Positions 1 through 6,941 of a DNA stretch of 9,575 nucleotides are shown here, in pieces. Position numbers and translations under genes: made by a program. The stretch spans positions 1 to 9,575 of the forward strand of contig CAJOOV010000039.1 of the NCBI GenBank assembly GCA_905236265.1, read 5' to 3'. Source of the stretch: an uncultured Oscillospiraceae bacterium (GTDB lineage: Bacteria > Bacillota > Clostridia > Oscillospirales > Oscillospiraceae). How positions within the stretch are numbered: the first letter of the stretch is position 1; each line of letters begins with the position of its first letter. The notes beneath the pieces were generated by a model. It did not search any database and was not told the origin of the DNA. It saw nothing but the letters and a program-made list of their open reading frames with translations.

Positions 1-443
1 GATACAGCCGCCGCCAAAAGCACTCAAAGCCGTTGGTGGAGGCCTATTTCGCATGGGTAAAAACCGTTGACCCGGAAACGGTCATTTCGGAGAACACCAG
101 GAAGGGGTTGCAGTACAGTATAAACCAGGAAAAGTATCTGAAGGTATTCCTGACCAACGGAGCTGTTCCGATCGATAACTCAGCCTGTGAACGTGCGATT
201 CGGCCATTCTGTGTTGGGCGGGCCAACTGGCGGCTGATTGATACGATTCACGGCGCACGGGCAAGTGCTGCGGTATACAGCATTGTAGAGACAGCCAAAG
301 CGAACCATTTGAAACCGTATGAGTATTTGAATTACCTGCTCAGCGAGATGCCAAAGCACATGGAGGATACGGACTGCTCCTTCCTCGACACGCTGCTTCC
401 CTGGTCAGAGAGCATTCCTGAAGTCTGCAAGAAACAGAGCTAA
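1..443 (+). CDS. IS66 family transposase, C-terminal part (5' end outside window)
   Basis: This is the C-terminal part of a DDE transposase of the IS66 family, which catalyses movement of its own element. The frame is open from the first bases of the window (first full codon at position 3), so the TTG at 33 is an internal leucine and not a start. The family-typical segment NSACERAIRPFCVGRANW lies in the middle of the visible part; it contains the conserved glutamate region of the catalytic core (N-x-x-E-R-x-[IL]-R-P). It is followed by the usual tail in which the protein runs through 'YLNYLLSEMP' to a stop at 441-443. About 147 residues are visible out of roughly 450-540 for a full IS66 TnpC. 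There is no frameshift in the visible portion, so the copy may be intact upstream. A terminator and a probable terminal repeat follow directly. Family identity is clear; activity cannot be judged. Confidence 0.93.
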   Translation, partial: YSRRQKHSKPLVEAYFAWVKTVDPETVISENTRKGLQYSINQEKYLKVFLTNGAVPIDNSACERAIRPFCVGRANWRLIDTIHGARASAAVYSIVETAKANHLKPYEYLNYLLSEMPKHMEDTDCSFLDTLLPWSESIPEVCKKQS

Positions 444-449
444 ATACGT

Positions 450-486
450 CACCCGGCGGTTGAAGAAGAGCCGCCGGGTGTTTTTT
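450..486 (+). terminator. Rho-independent terminator of the IS66 transposase gene
   Basis: A perfect 10-bp GC-rich stem (CACCCGGCGG at 450-459 with CCGCCGGGTG at 471-480) has an 11-nt loop and is followed by six T residues (481-486). It starts 7 bases after the transposase stop codon. This is a textbook intrinsic terminator. Confidence 0.92.
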
Positions 487-501
487 CGGGGGTACAGGTT
501 A

Positions 502-519
502 TTTACCGTTTACGCTTGA
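502..519. repeat. Probable right terminal inverted repeat of the IS66 element
   Basis: Read on the minus strand, 517-502 gives AAGCGTAAACGGTAAA, close to the GTAAGCG(T)...ACGG start typical of IS66-family terminal repeats. It lies about 60-75 bp after the transposase stop, as expected for the right end of such an element. The left repeat and the 8-bp target duplication cannot be checked because the other end is outside the window, so the exact boundary (517-519) is approximate. Confidence 0.5.
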
Positions 520-1145
520 TTTTATTTTTGACCCTATACAGGTTGATAAGCAGTGGAATGAATGGCCTTTCAAATGCGACTTCATTATGGAGCGAGAAGT
601 TCCACTTTTTTGAGGGAAATCTAGCTGAGCTAAACGGACCGCCAGGCTCTATTTGATGAACACTGGAAAAGACAACTGTGATATGATCTGTCCTCCATAA
701 TGTCAAAGAATGCTACTGACGATTCCACCGGCATCTGGCAGACCAAATCCACTCTATTGACTGCACAAAGGAGGCGCTGGCACAGAAGCGGTTCACAGAT
801 GATGTATGGATGTACCGCTTTGAGCTGGTGACCAAAAGCGGCAGAGTTTTCGGCTGGAAGGCTAGCCACGCCTTCGAGCTGCCCGCTGTCTTTGAGCGCC
901 CCAATCACCCCTTCAGCCAATTCCAGTTTAAGGGAGAAACGCAGGAGGTTTTTGAACGGATCTGTCAGGATATCCACGGCGACTGGGTACGGCTTATCAC
1001 CACCGGTGAACCCAATCTCGATTGGCAGCGCTTTTAGGGCGAAAACTCTCCTGTGCGTATCTATGACCGGGAAAGCCGCACGGAGCAATTGGATCGCCGG
1101 CTTCTCATGGAGGTCTGGGGTGATATGCGGTTCTATGAGAACTGA
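519..1145 (+). pseudogene. Decayed unrecognised reading frame with internal stops
   Basis: I do not recognise this gene. In the frame of position 810, protein-like sequence runs from about 720 to the TGA at 1143-1145. It reads through RFHRHLADQIHSIDCTKEAL, then WMYRFELVTKSGRVFGWK, then DWVRLITTGEPNLDWQRF, an in-frame TAG at 1035-1037, and then GENSPVRIYDRE to MRFYEN. A TGA at 717-719 precedes it in frame. From about 521 to 611 a different frame gives another protein-like stretch (DKQWNEWPFKCDFIMEREV) that ends in TGA at 611-613. The pattern fits an old gene, or two, broken by frameshifts and stops beside the IS66 end. The longest uninterrupted piece (810-1037) would encode 75 residues, but I see no ribosome binding site for it. 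Codon choice in the 720-1145 frame looks like real coding sequence. The minus-strand open frame across the same DNA looks like its shadow. Confidence 0.5.
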
Positions 1146-1171
1146 GAAAAAAGTGAGATAAAACAGGAAAC

Positions 1172-1239
1172 TGATATGCTCCCCCTATCCTTGACAGTGG
1201 TTATATTCTTTCACTGTCTCTCATAGGGGGAGCATATCA
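1172..1239. repeat. Long hairpin with 17-bp perfect arms and an inner 7-bp stem
   Basis: TGATATGCTCCCCCTAT at 1172-1188 is perfectly complementary to 1223-1239. Inside it GACAGTG (1193-1199) pairs with CACTGTC (1212-1218), leaving a 12-nt AT-rich loop. There is no clean T-run after it on the plus strand. On the minus strand it is followed by GTTTCCTGTTTTATC, a poor U tract, so it may act as a weak terminator for the lysR gene that ends about 100 bp away. It could equally be a palindromic repeat or a remnant of a small mobile element. Confidence 0.7.
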
Positions 1240-1342
1240 CCGTTCATTCAGATCAGGCGTTGCCGACATTTGCAGTATAGCATGCTTATCAATGGAAATC
1301 AAGCCACATAGTGAAGCATAGATCGTGCTGACAGATTACAGT

Positions 1343-2278
1343 TTAAACGGTTCTCGTTTGATCCCACGATTTCTGAAGCACATAATCCAGAAACAGTGCA
1401 TTCTTCTCCGGCATTTCCCCTGCGGTATAGGCAAGTGTTTCCTCATAGCCGGCATTCTTTAACTCAGCCACAGGGATTTCCACAAATTCTTTTGCGCTGG
1501 CATCGCTGAGAAAGCTGAGATTGCCCAGCGTAACATATTTTCCGCAGGACAAGGCGTATGCCATGGATTGCAGATTGGTCACGATGCGTGTTTTTGGCTG
1601 TTTGAAAAAGCTGTGCAGCATGGTTGCTGTGACGTTATTGGCGGTAAAGGATTCTGAGGGCGATATGACCAAAAAGGTTTCCTCCGCCAGTTCCTGTAAG
1701 GACAGTTCTTTCCGTCCGGCAAGGGGATGGATCGCGGGAAGCACTGCAAAGATCCGCCGTCTTGCAAGAATTTCTGCCCGCACAAAGCGCAGATTATCAT
1801 AGTCAAACCCGAGGGAAAAGCTGAAATCGATATGGTGGTTTTGCAACGCTTCCCGCTGCTCCCTCATGCTCAGAAAGCGAAAGGAGATAGGGATTTGCGG
1901 GAGATTCCGACGGGCAAGGTAATCCGAAAAGCCGCTGGCCAGCGCTTGGGGAGAAACACCTCCATGATAGTCTCGTAGAATGCTTACATTCAACTGGTTT
2001 TGCCGTGCCACAGCGCTCTGCTGCACCTCTGCAATGCTCTCCAAAAAGCGGCGGTAGAGTGGAAACCATGTGTCAAAAAACAGTGCGCCCGCCTCTGTCA
2101 GCTCCACGCTCTGCTTGGTGCGCTGAAACAGGGTAACGCCCAGTTCTTTTTCCAACCGCTGAATATACTTGGTCACGGTAGGCTGTGTGATAAACAGAAT
2201 CTCGCTGACTTCCCGATAGTTTTTCTTTTGGGCGAGGGTCAAAAACGCCTCAATTTGCTCGGTTGTGATGTGATACAT
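1343..2278 (-). CDS. LysR-family transcriptional regulator of the adjacent PTS operon
   Basis: A 311-residue protein, normal length for LysR-type regulators. Residues about 5-64 form the winged helix-turn-helix: IEAFLTLAQKKNYREVSEIL followed by the recognition-helix region TQPTVTKYIQRLEKELGVTL and FQRT. A linker helix follows, and residues about 90-300 fit the periplasmic-binding-protein-like effector domain. The ATG at 2276-2278 is preceded by AGGAGGTG (2286-2293, minus strand) at good spacing, which supports this start. The gene is transcribed divergently from the PTS/glycosidase operon starting at 2423. The shared intergenic region carries a LysR-type dyad at about -65 of the operon promoter and within the spacer of its own promoter, so it probably activates the operon and represses itself. 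The effector is unknown; a phospho-glycoside or sugar derivative is a guess. Family identity is firm and the regulatory target is strongly suggested by position. Confidence 0.93.
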   Translation of the reverse strand: MYHITTEQIEAFLTLAQKKNYREVSEILFITQPTVTKYIQRLEKELGVTLFQRTKQSVELTEAGALFFDTWFPLYRRFLESIAEVQQSAVARQNQLNVSILRDYHGGVSPQALASGFSDYLARRNLPQIPISFRFLSMREQREALQNHHIDFSFSLGFDYDNLRFVRAEILARRRIFAVLPAIHPLAGRKELSLQELAEETFLVISPSESFTANNVTATMLHSFFKQPKTRIVTNLQSMAYALSCGKYVTLGNLSFLSDASAKEFVEIPVAELKNAGYEETLAYTAGEMPEKNALFLDYVLQKSWDQTRTV

Positions 2279-2302
2279 CCTTCGTCACCTCCTGTTGCAA
2301 CC

Positions 2303-2331
2303 AGCTTATTCCATTTTGGAATTAAAGTCAA
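2303..2331 (-). promoter_or_regulatory. Predicted sigma-A promoter of the lysR gene
   Basis: On the minus strand, TTGACT (2331-2326) and TAAGCT (2308-2303) are separated by 17 bp and lie just upstream of the AGGAGG site and ATG of the regulator. The -35 is near-consensus and the -10 is weaker. The LysR-type dyad (2308-2322) sits in the spacer and touches the -10, which predicts autorepression. Confidence 0.6.
2308..2322. promoter_or_regulatory. LysR-type operator (T-N11-A dyad)
   Basis: ATTCCA-TTT-TGGAAT is a perfect 6+6 dyad and contains the T-N11-A signature (T2309, A2321) of LysR-family recognition sites. Its centre (2315) lies about 65 bp upstream of the transcription start predicted for the PTS operon (about 2380), the classic position of the LysR recognition site, and it also overlaps the divergent lysR promoter. 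Confidence 0.7.
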
Positions 2332-2343
2332 GAAGTTTCGTTA

Positions 2344-2373
2344 TTGGACAATTTCATCGGCTGATCCTATAAT
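2344..2373 (+). promoter_or_regulatory. Predicted sigma-A promoter of the PTS/glycosidase operon
   Basis: TTGGAC (2344-2349) and a perfect TATAAT (2368-2373) are separated by 18 bp, predicting a start near 2380 and a leader of about 43 nt before the EIIBC start codon. The leader is too short to hold a BglG/LicT-type antiterminator plus terminator, and none is seen. Confidence 0.75.
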
Positions 2374-2422
2374 TATTTTATCAAAACAACCCACTACATA
2401 AAAACAGAACGGAGGATGTATC

Positions 2423-3808
2423 ATGGCAAAGACAAAGGAAAAGAAAGACTATCCCCAGCTTGCACGGGACATCGTGGCACTGGTGGGCGGAGCGGAGAAC
2501 GTGGACTCTCTGACCCACTGCGTCACCCGGCTTCGCTTCAAGCTGAAGGACGAATCCATCGCAAAGGACAAGGAGATCGAGGCGCTGAAGGGTGTTCTTC
2601 AGGTGATGAAGACCTCCGGCCAGTATCAGGTGGTCATCGGAACGGACGTCACTCAGGTCTACGACGAAATTCTCGGTCAGAATCTGGTTTCCGCCCAAAA
2701 GCAGGAAAAAGCGCAGGAGCCCCAGCAGGAGGAAAAGAAAACCTTCCTCAGCGTGGCGATTGATACCATTTCCGGGATTTTCCTTCCCTTTATCGGTGCC
2801 TTTATGGCAACGGGACTTTTGAAGGGCATTCTGGTCATCTGCACCACCCTCAGCGTTCTCTCCCCTGAGAGCACCACCTACACCCTGCTGTTCTCCATGG
2901 CAGACGGTATGCTGACCTTCCTGCCTATCTTCCTTGCCCACACCGCTGGTAAGAAGTTCGGTGCCAACCCCTACGTCAGCATGGCCATTGCCGCAGCGCT
3001 GGTTCATCCCAATATCTCCGCTCTGTTCGGCAGCGGCGCACCGGTAGACTTTCTTGGCATCCCTGTGACCCTCATCAACTATCAGAGCTCTGTCATTCCT
3101 ATCGTGGTAGCTGTGTTCCTACAGGCGAAGCTGGAAAAGCTGGTGCAGCCCCGTATCCATCAGGCAGTCCGGGGCATTATTGCTCCCATCATCTCTCTGG
3201 TAGTCGTGGGTCTGCTGACCTTCATGGTGATCGGCCCTGTCTCCAACCTGCTGGCTGTCACCCTGTCCAACGGCATCTCCGCTCTGCTGGGCATTGCACC
3301 CCCGGTTGCCGGCGCTGTGCTTGGCGCACTTTACCCCCTGATGCTGATCTTCGGCTTCCACTGGGGCATCATTCCTCTGGCCATGAACAACTTCGCCACC
3401 ATGGGCGGCGATCCGCTGTTCGCCATCACCATGACTACCAACTTCGCTGTGGCTGGCTGCACTCTGGGCGTGCTGCTGAAAACGAAAGATCAGGATGTGC
3501 GTGAGCTGTCCCTGTCCGCCTTCGTCTCTGCGCTGCTGGGCGGTGTGACCGAGCCTGCCATCTACGGCGTACTGCTGAAGTACAAGAAGCCCTTTGCCAT
3601 TGTCTGCGTCATGAGCGGCATCGGCGGCGTTATCCTGGCTATGTCCGGCGCACTGCTCACCGCCATGCTCACCGGCAATCTGATGACGCTGCCCGCTCTG
3701 GTTGCTATGATGGGCGCACCTGTGGCCATTGCCGCAGCCATCGGTGTCATTGGCGGTGCAGTATGTACCTACCTGTTCGGTTACAGCGACGACATGAACC
3801 AGAAGTAA
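2423..3808 (+). CDS. PTS beta-glucoside-type transporter subunit EIIBC
   Basis: A 461-residue membrane permease of the glucose/beta-glucoside PTS superfamily. It takes phosphate from EIIA and phosphorylates the sugar during import. The N-terminal EIIB domain (about residues 8-88) contains LTHCVTRLRF with the phospho-accepting Cys33. A Q/E/K-rich linker (about 89-107) leads to the EIIC domain (108-455) with many hydrophobic segments. EIIC carries the family signatures FGFHWG (His313) and GGVTEP (374-378), like BglF and BglP. The fused C-terminal EIIA found in BglF-type proteins is missing; the chain stops after 461 residues, and a separate EIIA gene closes the operon. The ATG is preceded by GGAGG (2411-2415) seven bases upstream. 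The downstream gene starts 12 bp after the stop. The substrate is inferred, from the family and the co-encoded GH1 enzyme, to be a beta-glucoside or a related beta-linked sugar; an exact sugar cannot be read from sequence. Confidence 0.93.
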   Translation: MAKTKEKKDYPQLARDIVALVGGAENVDSLTHCVTRLRFKLKDESIAKDKEIEALKGVLQVMKTSGQYQVVIGTDVTQVYDEILGQNLVSAQKQEKAQEPQQEEKKTFLSVAIDTISGIFLPFIGAFMATGLLKGILVICTTLSVLSPESTTYTLLFSMADGMLTFLPIFLAHTAGKKFGANPYVSMAIAAALVHPNISALFGSGAPVDFLGIPVTLINYQSSVIPIVVAVFLQAKLEKLVQPRIHQAVRGIIAPIISLVVVGLLTFMVIGPVSNLLAVTLSNGISALLGIAPPVAGAVLGALYPLMLIFGFHWGIIPLAMNNFATMGGDPLFAITMTTNFAVAGCTLGVLLKTKDQDVRELSLSAFVSALLGGVTEPAIYGVLLKYKKPFAIVCVMSGIGGVILAMSGALLTAMLTGNLMTLPALVAMMGAPVAIAAAIGVIGGAVCTYLFGYSDDMNQK

Positions 3809-3820
3809 GGAGAAAGACCT

Positions 3821-5419
3821 ATGAATGCAATTCCCGCCATTGAGAAAAAAGACGGGGTCTGGAAGCTGCTGGTGGACGGCAAACCCATCATCCTTCTGGC
3901 TGGTGAAGTACACAATTCCAGCTCATCCTCTCTCTCCTACATGGAGCAGGTGTGGGAGCAGGGGAAGCAGCTGGGTCTGAACTGTTTGCTGCTGCCCATC
4001 ACATGGGAGTTGCTGGAGCCGGATGAGGGGCGCTTTGACTTCTCTCTGGTAGACGGTCTCATTGAGCAAGCCAGAGCCCACGGCATGAAGATCGGCTTTC
4101 TGTGGTTCGGCACATGGAAGAACGCCCAGTCCACCTACGCCCCGGAGTGGGTCAAGCGGGATGTAAACCGTTTTCGCCGGGCTGAGCTGGAAAAGGGCAA
4201 GCACTACATCACAGTGAAAAAATTCTACAATCTGGCCTATTCCCCCCTCTCTTACCTCTGCGAGGAGACAATGAGGGCAGACGCCAAAGCCTTTGCCGCC
4301 CTGATGGCAGAGATTCGCCGGGTGGATTCTGAGGAGCACACGGTGCTCACCGTACAGGTGGAGAACGAAACCGGACTTATGGCTGCGGCAAGAGACCACT
4401 CAGACCAGGCGGATGCCCTGTTTTACGCCAATGTCCCCGCTGACTTTGCCGATTACATGCGCACACATACGGACACTATGGTTCCCGAGGTGCGGGAGGC
4501 TGTCCTGAACAGTGGAGAGAAGGGCAACTGGGAAGAGATGTATGGGGCGCAGGCGGAAGAGCTGTTCAGCGCCTACTACACCGCCCGCTACGTCAACACC
4601 GTGGCAGCTGCGGGCAAGGCGGAGTACCCGCTTCCCATGTCCGTCAACTGCTGGCTGAACCGGGACGGCGCTGCTGCTGGGGTGTATCCCAGCGGAGGAC
4701 CTATTTCCAAAGTGCGGGAGGTCTGGAACTTCTGCGCTCCCAGCATTGACCTGTACGCTCCGGATATCTACCTGCCGGACTTTCAGGGCATCTGTGAGGA
4801 GTACACCCGCCGGGGCGAGCCTCTTTACATTCCTGAGTGTCCCACCCACTCCTACGCTGCCTCCCGAAACCTCCTGTGCGTAGGCAAGTATCACGCCATG
4901 TGCTACTCTCCCTTTGGCATTGAGGACATGGGGCAGCCCCTGAACCCCAGCCAGATGGCGCTGTTCGGGGCGGACGCCTCCGATCCTGCTCTGGCGAAGA
5001 GCCAGGACGTGGAGACCTACAGCCAGATCAACCACCTTCTGGGCGGCATGATGGACAAACTCCTCTCCCGCTACGGCACAGAGTATCTGGACGCAGCCTC
5101 CGGGGAATTTGAGCCGGAGCACGCCTTCCACATGGACGGGGTGGAGCTTCGGGCAAAATTCACCCAGCAGGAGGGCGGCTGTCTGATCTTGCGTGAGCGT
5201 GCGCAGGAGTTCTACATCCTCGCCCACCACACATGGCTGCACGTTCTCTCAGACCAGCCGGAGCTTCCGGGTCTTGACGTGCTGGCCTTTGAGGAAGGAC
5301 GCTTTGAGGACGGCGTGTGGCAGCGCAGGCGCAGGCTCAATGGGGACGAAGTGGTGGCAAACACTTTCACCGCCGAGGCACCTGTGCTCCTGCGGGTAAA
5401 GCTGTTCACCTTCGCCTGA
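3821..5419 (+). CDS. GH35-type glycosidase with DUF5597-like C-terminus (putative beta-galactosidase)
   Basis: A 532-residue clan GH-A TIM-barrel hydrolase. The N-terminal stretch, with LLAGEVHNSSSSS (25-37), LPITWELLEPDEGRFDF (58-74) and FLWFGTWKNA (93-102), is characteristic of the GH42-like/GH35 proteins that carry a DUF5597 domain. The acid/base glutamate is probably Glu183 in VQVENETG, equivalent to the second Glu of the GH35 ENEYG motif. The nucleophile is probably Glu339 in YIPEC. CYSPFGIED (361-369) is another family-like segment; residues from about 390 would form the C-terminal beta domain. No signal peptide is visible, so it acts in the cytoplasm, presumably on sugars imported by the PTS. 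The TAAGGAG that ends the EIIBC gene supplies the ribosome binding site and the gap is 12 bp, so the genes are co-transcribed. Specificity (galactoside, glucoside, or a phosphorylated form) is not determined by the sequence. Confidence 0.82.
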   Translation: MNAIPAIEKKDGVWKLLVDGKPIILLAGEVHNSSSSSLSYMEQVWEQGKQLGLNCLLLPITWELLEPDEGRFDFSLVDGLIEQARAHGMKIGFLWFGTWKNAQSTYAPEWVKRDVNRFRRAELEKGKHYITVKKFYNLAYSPLSYLCEETMRADAKAFAALMAEIRRVDSEEHTVLTVQVENETGLMAAARDHSDQADALFYANVPADFADYMRTHTDTMVPEVREAVLNSGEKGNWEEMYGAQAEELFSAYYTARYVNTVAAAGKAEYPLPMSVNCWLNRDGAAAGVYPSGGPISKVREVWNFCAPSIDLYAPDIYLPDFQGICEEYTRRGEPLYIPECPTHSYAASRNLLCVGKYHAMCYSPFGIEDMGQPLNPSQMALFGADASDPALAKSQDVETYSQINHLLGGMMDKLLSRYGTEYLDAASGEFEPEHAFHMDGVELRAKFTQQEGGCLILRERAQEFYILAHHTWLHVLSDQPELPGLDVLAFEEGRFEDGVWQRRRRLNGDEVVANTFTAEAPVLLRVKLFTFA

Positions 5420-5440
5420 GACACACCTACACGCAGCATA

Positions 5441-5472
5441 ACTTTGGGAGGGGTGAAAGCCCCTCCCAAAGT
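5441..5472. repeat. Intergenic 13-bp perfect hairpin inside the operon
   Basis: ACTTTGGGAGGGG (5441-5453) pairs perfectly with CCCCTCCCAAAGT (5460-5472) around a 6-nt loop. It lies in the 73-bp gap between the GH35-like and GH1 genes, which is much longer than the other gaps in the operon (12 bp). There is no T-run after it, so it is not a standard terminator. It ends about 10 nt before the GH1 ribosome binding site. A role in mRNA processing or stability, giving different levels for the upstream and downstream genes, is inference. Confidence 0.75.
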
Positions 5473-5492
5473 GGTATCAAAAGGGGGTAACT

Positions 5493-6929
5493 ATGAGTTT
5501 TTCCAAAGATTTCTTATGGGGCGGTGCCTGTGCCGCCAATCAATTTGAAGGCGGCTGGGATGCTGATGGCAAGGGAGCAAGCGTGGCAGATCTCTGCACC
5601 AACGGCAGTCACACCAGCCCCAAGTGGGTGACCCGGACAGTTCACCCGGATCGTCTGTATCCCAGCCATGAAGCGGTGGACTTCTATCATCACTATGAGG
5701 AGGACATTGCCCTCTTTGCCGAGATGGGCTTTAAGACCTTCCGCACCTCCATCAACTGGACACGGATTTTCCACACCGGAGAGGAAGCAGAGCCCAACGA
5801 AGCAGGGCTGGCGTTTTATGACCGGGTCTTCGACTGCTGTAAAAAGTTCGGCATTGAGCCGCTGGTGACCATCTCACACTATGAACTGCCTTTTTCACTA
5901 GTGGAAAAATACAACGGCTGGGCGGATCGCCGTCTGGTGGGCTTCTACCTCCACTATTGCAAGACCATCTTTGTCCGCTATCAGGATAAAGTGAAATACT
6001 GGCTGACCTTTAACGAAATCAATGCCGGCACCATGCCTATGGGAACTGTTCTCTCTACGGGAACATTTCAGGGCTATGAGGGTCCCATTACGGAGATTCC
6101 CGACCGGCCGCAGGAGCGCTTTCAGGCGCTGCACCATCAGTTTATTGCCAGCGCTCTTGCCATCGCCTACGCCCATGAACACTATCCTCAGTTCCGCATG
6201 GGCAATATGAATCTGTTTGCCACCATGTATCCCCTGACCTGCGACCCGGACGATATATTGGCCTGTCAGCAGCAGATGCAGATGGTCAACTGGTTCTGCT
6301 CAGATGTGCAGGTGCGGGGCGCTTACCCCTACTACGCCAGTCGGTTCTTTGAGGAAAACAACATCCATATCGTCATGGAGGATGAGGACAGGGATATTCT
6401 CAAAAAGGGCACCATTGATTTCTACACCTTCAGCTACTATATGTCCAACTGCGTGACCACCCATGCGTCAGAGCAAAAAACTGCCGGAAATCTGATGGGC
6501 GGCATTAAGAATCCCTACCTGAAAGCCAGCGACTGGGGCTGGCAGATTGACCCCAAGGGATTGCGCTACACCCTCAATGAGATTTACAGCCGTTACGGCA
6601 TTCCTGTCATGGTGGTGGAGAATGGGCTGGGTGCTTATGATGAAAAAGCAGCGGATGGCGCCATTCACGATGACTATCGAATCGACTACCTCCGCCAGCA
6701 TATTCAGCAGATGTCCGAGGCAGTGAAGGACGGTGTGGAGCTGATGGGCTATACGCCATGGGGCTGTATTGATCTGGTTTCCGCCTCCACCGGTGAGATG
6801 GCAAAACGGTACGGCTTTATCTACGTCAACAAATTCGACGATGGAACGGGTGATTTAAGCCGGGAGAGAAAAGACTCTTTCTTCTGGTACAAAAAAGTGA
6901 TCGCCAGCAATGGCGAGGATCTATCTTGA
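5493..6929 (+). CDS. GH1 6-phospho-beta-glucosidase
   Basis: A 478-residue cytoplasmic GH1 enzyme, full family length, close in layout to BglA/AscB of enterobacteria. It hydrolyses 6-phospho-beta-glucosides delivered by the PTS to glucose 6-phosphate and the aglycone or sugar. The acid/base is Glu175 in TFNEIN and the nucleophile is Glu376 in VVENG. The phosphate-binding signature of the 6-phospho subgroup is present near the end: Ser430/Ser432, Lys438 and Tyr440 in SASTGEMAKRYGFIYV, followed by KKVIASNGE, the usual C-terminus of this group. The N-terminus FLWGGACAANQFEGG is the GH1 start signature. The ATG at 5493 follows AGGGGGT (5482-5488) at good spacing. The gene lies between a hairpin and the EIIA gene (12-bp gap). 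Function is confident; activity on 6-phospho-beta-galactosides as well cannot be excluded. Confidence 0.95.
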   Translation: MSFSKDFLWGGACAANQFEGGWDADGKGASVADLCTNGSHTSPKWVTRTVHPDRLYPSHEAVDFYHHYEEDIALFAEMGFKTFRTSINWTRIFHTGEEAEPNEAGLAFYDRVFDCCKKFGIEPLVTISHYELPFSLVEKYNGWADRRLVGFYLHYCKTIFVRYQDKVKYWLTFNEINAGTMPMGTVLSTGTFQGYEGPITEIPDRPQERFQALHHQFIASALAIAYAHEHYPQFRMGNMNLFATMYPLTCDPDDILACQQQMQMVNWFCSDVQVRGAYPYYASRFFEENNIHIVMEDEDRDILKKGTIDFYTFSYYMSNCVTTHASEQKTAGNLMGGIKNPYLKASDWGWQIDPKGLRYTLNEIYSRYGIPVMVVENGLGAYDEKAADGAIHDDYRIDYLRQHIQQMSEAVKDGVELMGYTPWGCIDLVSASTGEMAKRYGFIYVNKFDDGTGDLSRERKDSFFWYKKVIASNGEDLS

Positions 6930-6941
6930 AAGGGGATTCAT

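Larger units (their letters stand above)
1..519 (+). mobile_element. Right-hand part of an IS66-family insertion sequence
   Basis: The element is defined by the transposase 3' end (to 443), its terminator (450-486) and a terminal-repeat-like sequence (502-517). Only the right end is in the window. The DNA immediately downstream (from about 519) is decayed coding sequence, which suggests that the element landed in or next to a gene that was already, or later became, non-functional. Confidence 0.75.

Noticed and set aside
630..1088. 152-residue open frame on the minus strand
   Set aside because: It is antisense to the better plus-strand protein-like frame, has no ribosome binding site and no recognisable domain. 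It looks like a shadow.
1172..1239. Invertible promoter (TTGACA at 1191-1196 between inverted repeats)
   Set aside because: The segment between the arms is only 34 bp, there is no matching -10 at 16-18 bp, no recombinase gene nearby and no gene at the right distance. A simple hairpin explains it.
1239..1277. Possible IS3-type transposase relic (TVHSDQ in one frame)
   Set aside because: Only six residues match the HSDQ motif of IS3 OrfB and the flanking sequence does not continue the family pattern; stops lie on both sides. Chance is likely.
2374..2422. BglG/LicT-type antiterminator site or riboswitch in the operon leader
   Set aside because: The predicted leader is about 43 nt, contains no stable hairpin and no terminator before the start codon.
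3119..3913. 264-residue minus-strand open frame, rich in His and Gln
   Set aside because: Shadow of the EIIBC gene; composition is what the complement of membrane-protein codons gives.
4400..5242. 280-residue minus-strand open frame
   Set aside because: Shadow antisense to the GH35-like gene, with no ribosome binding site or domain.
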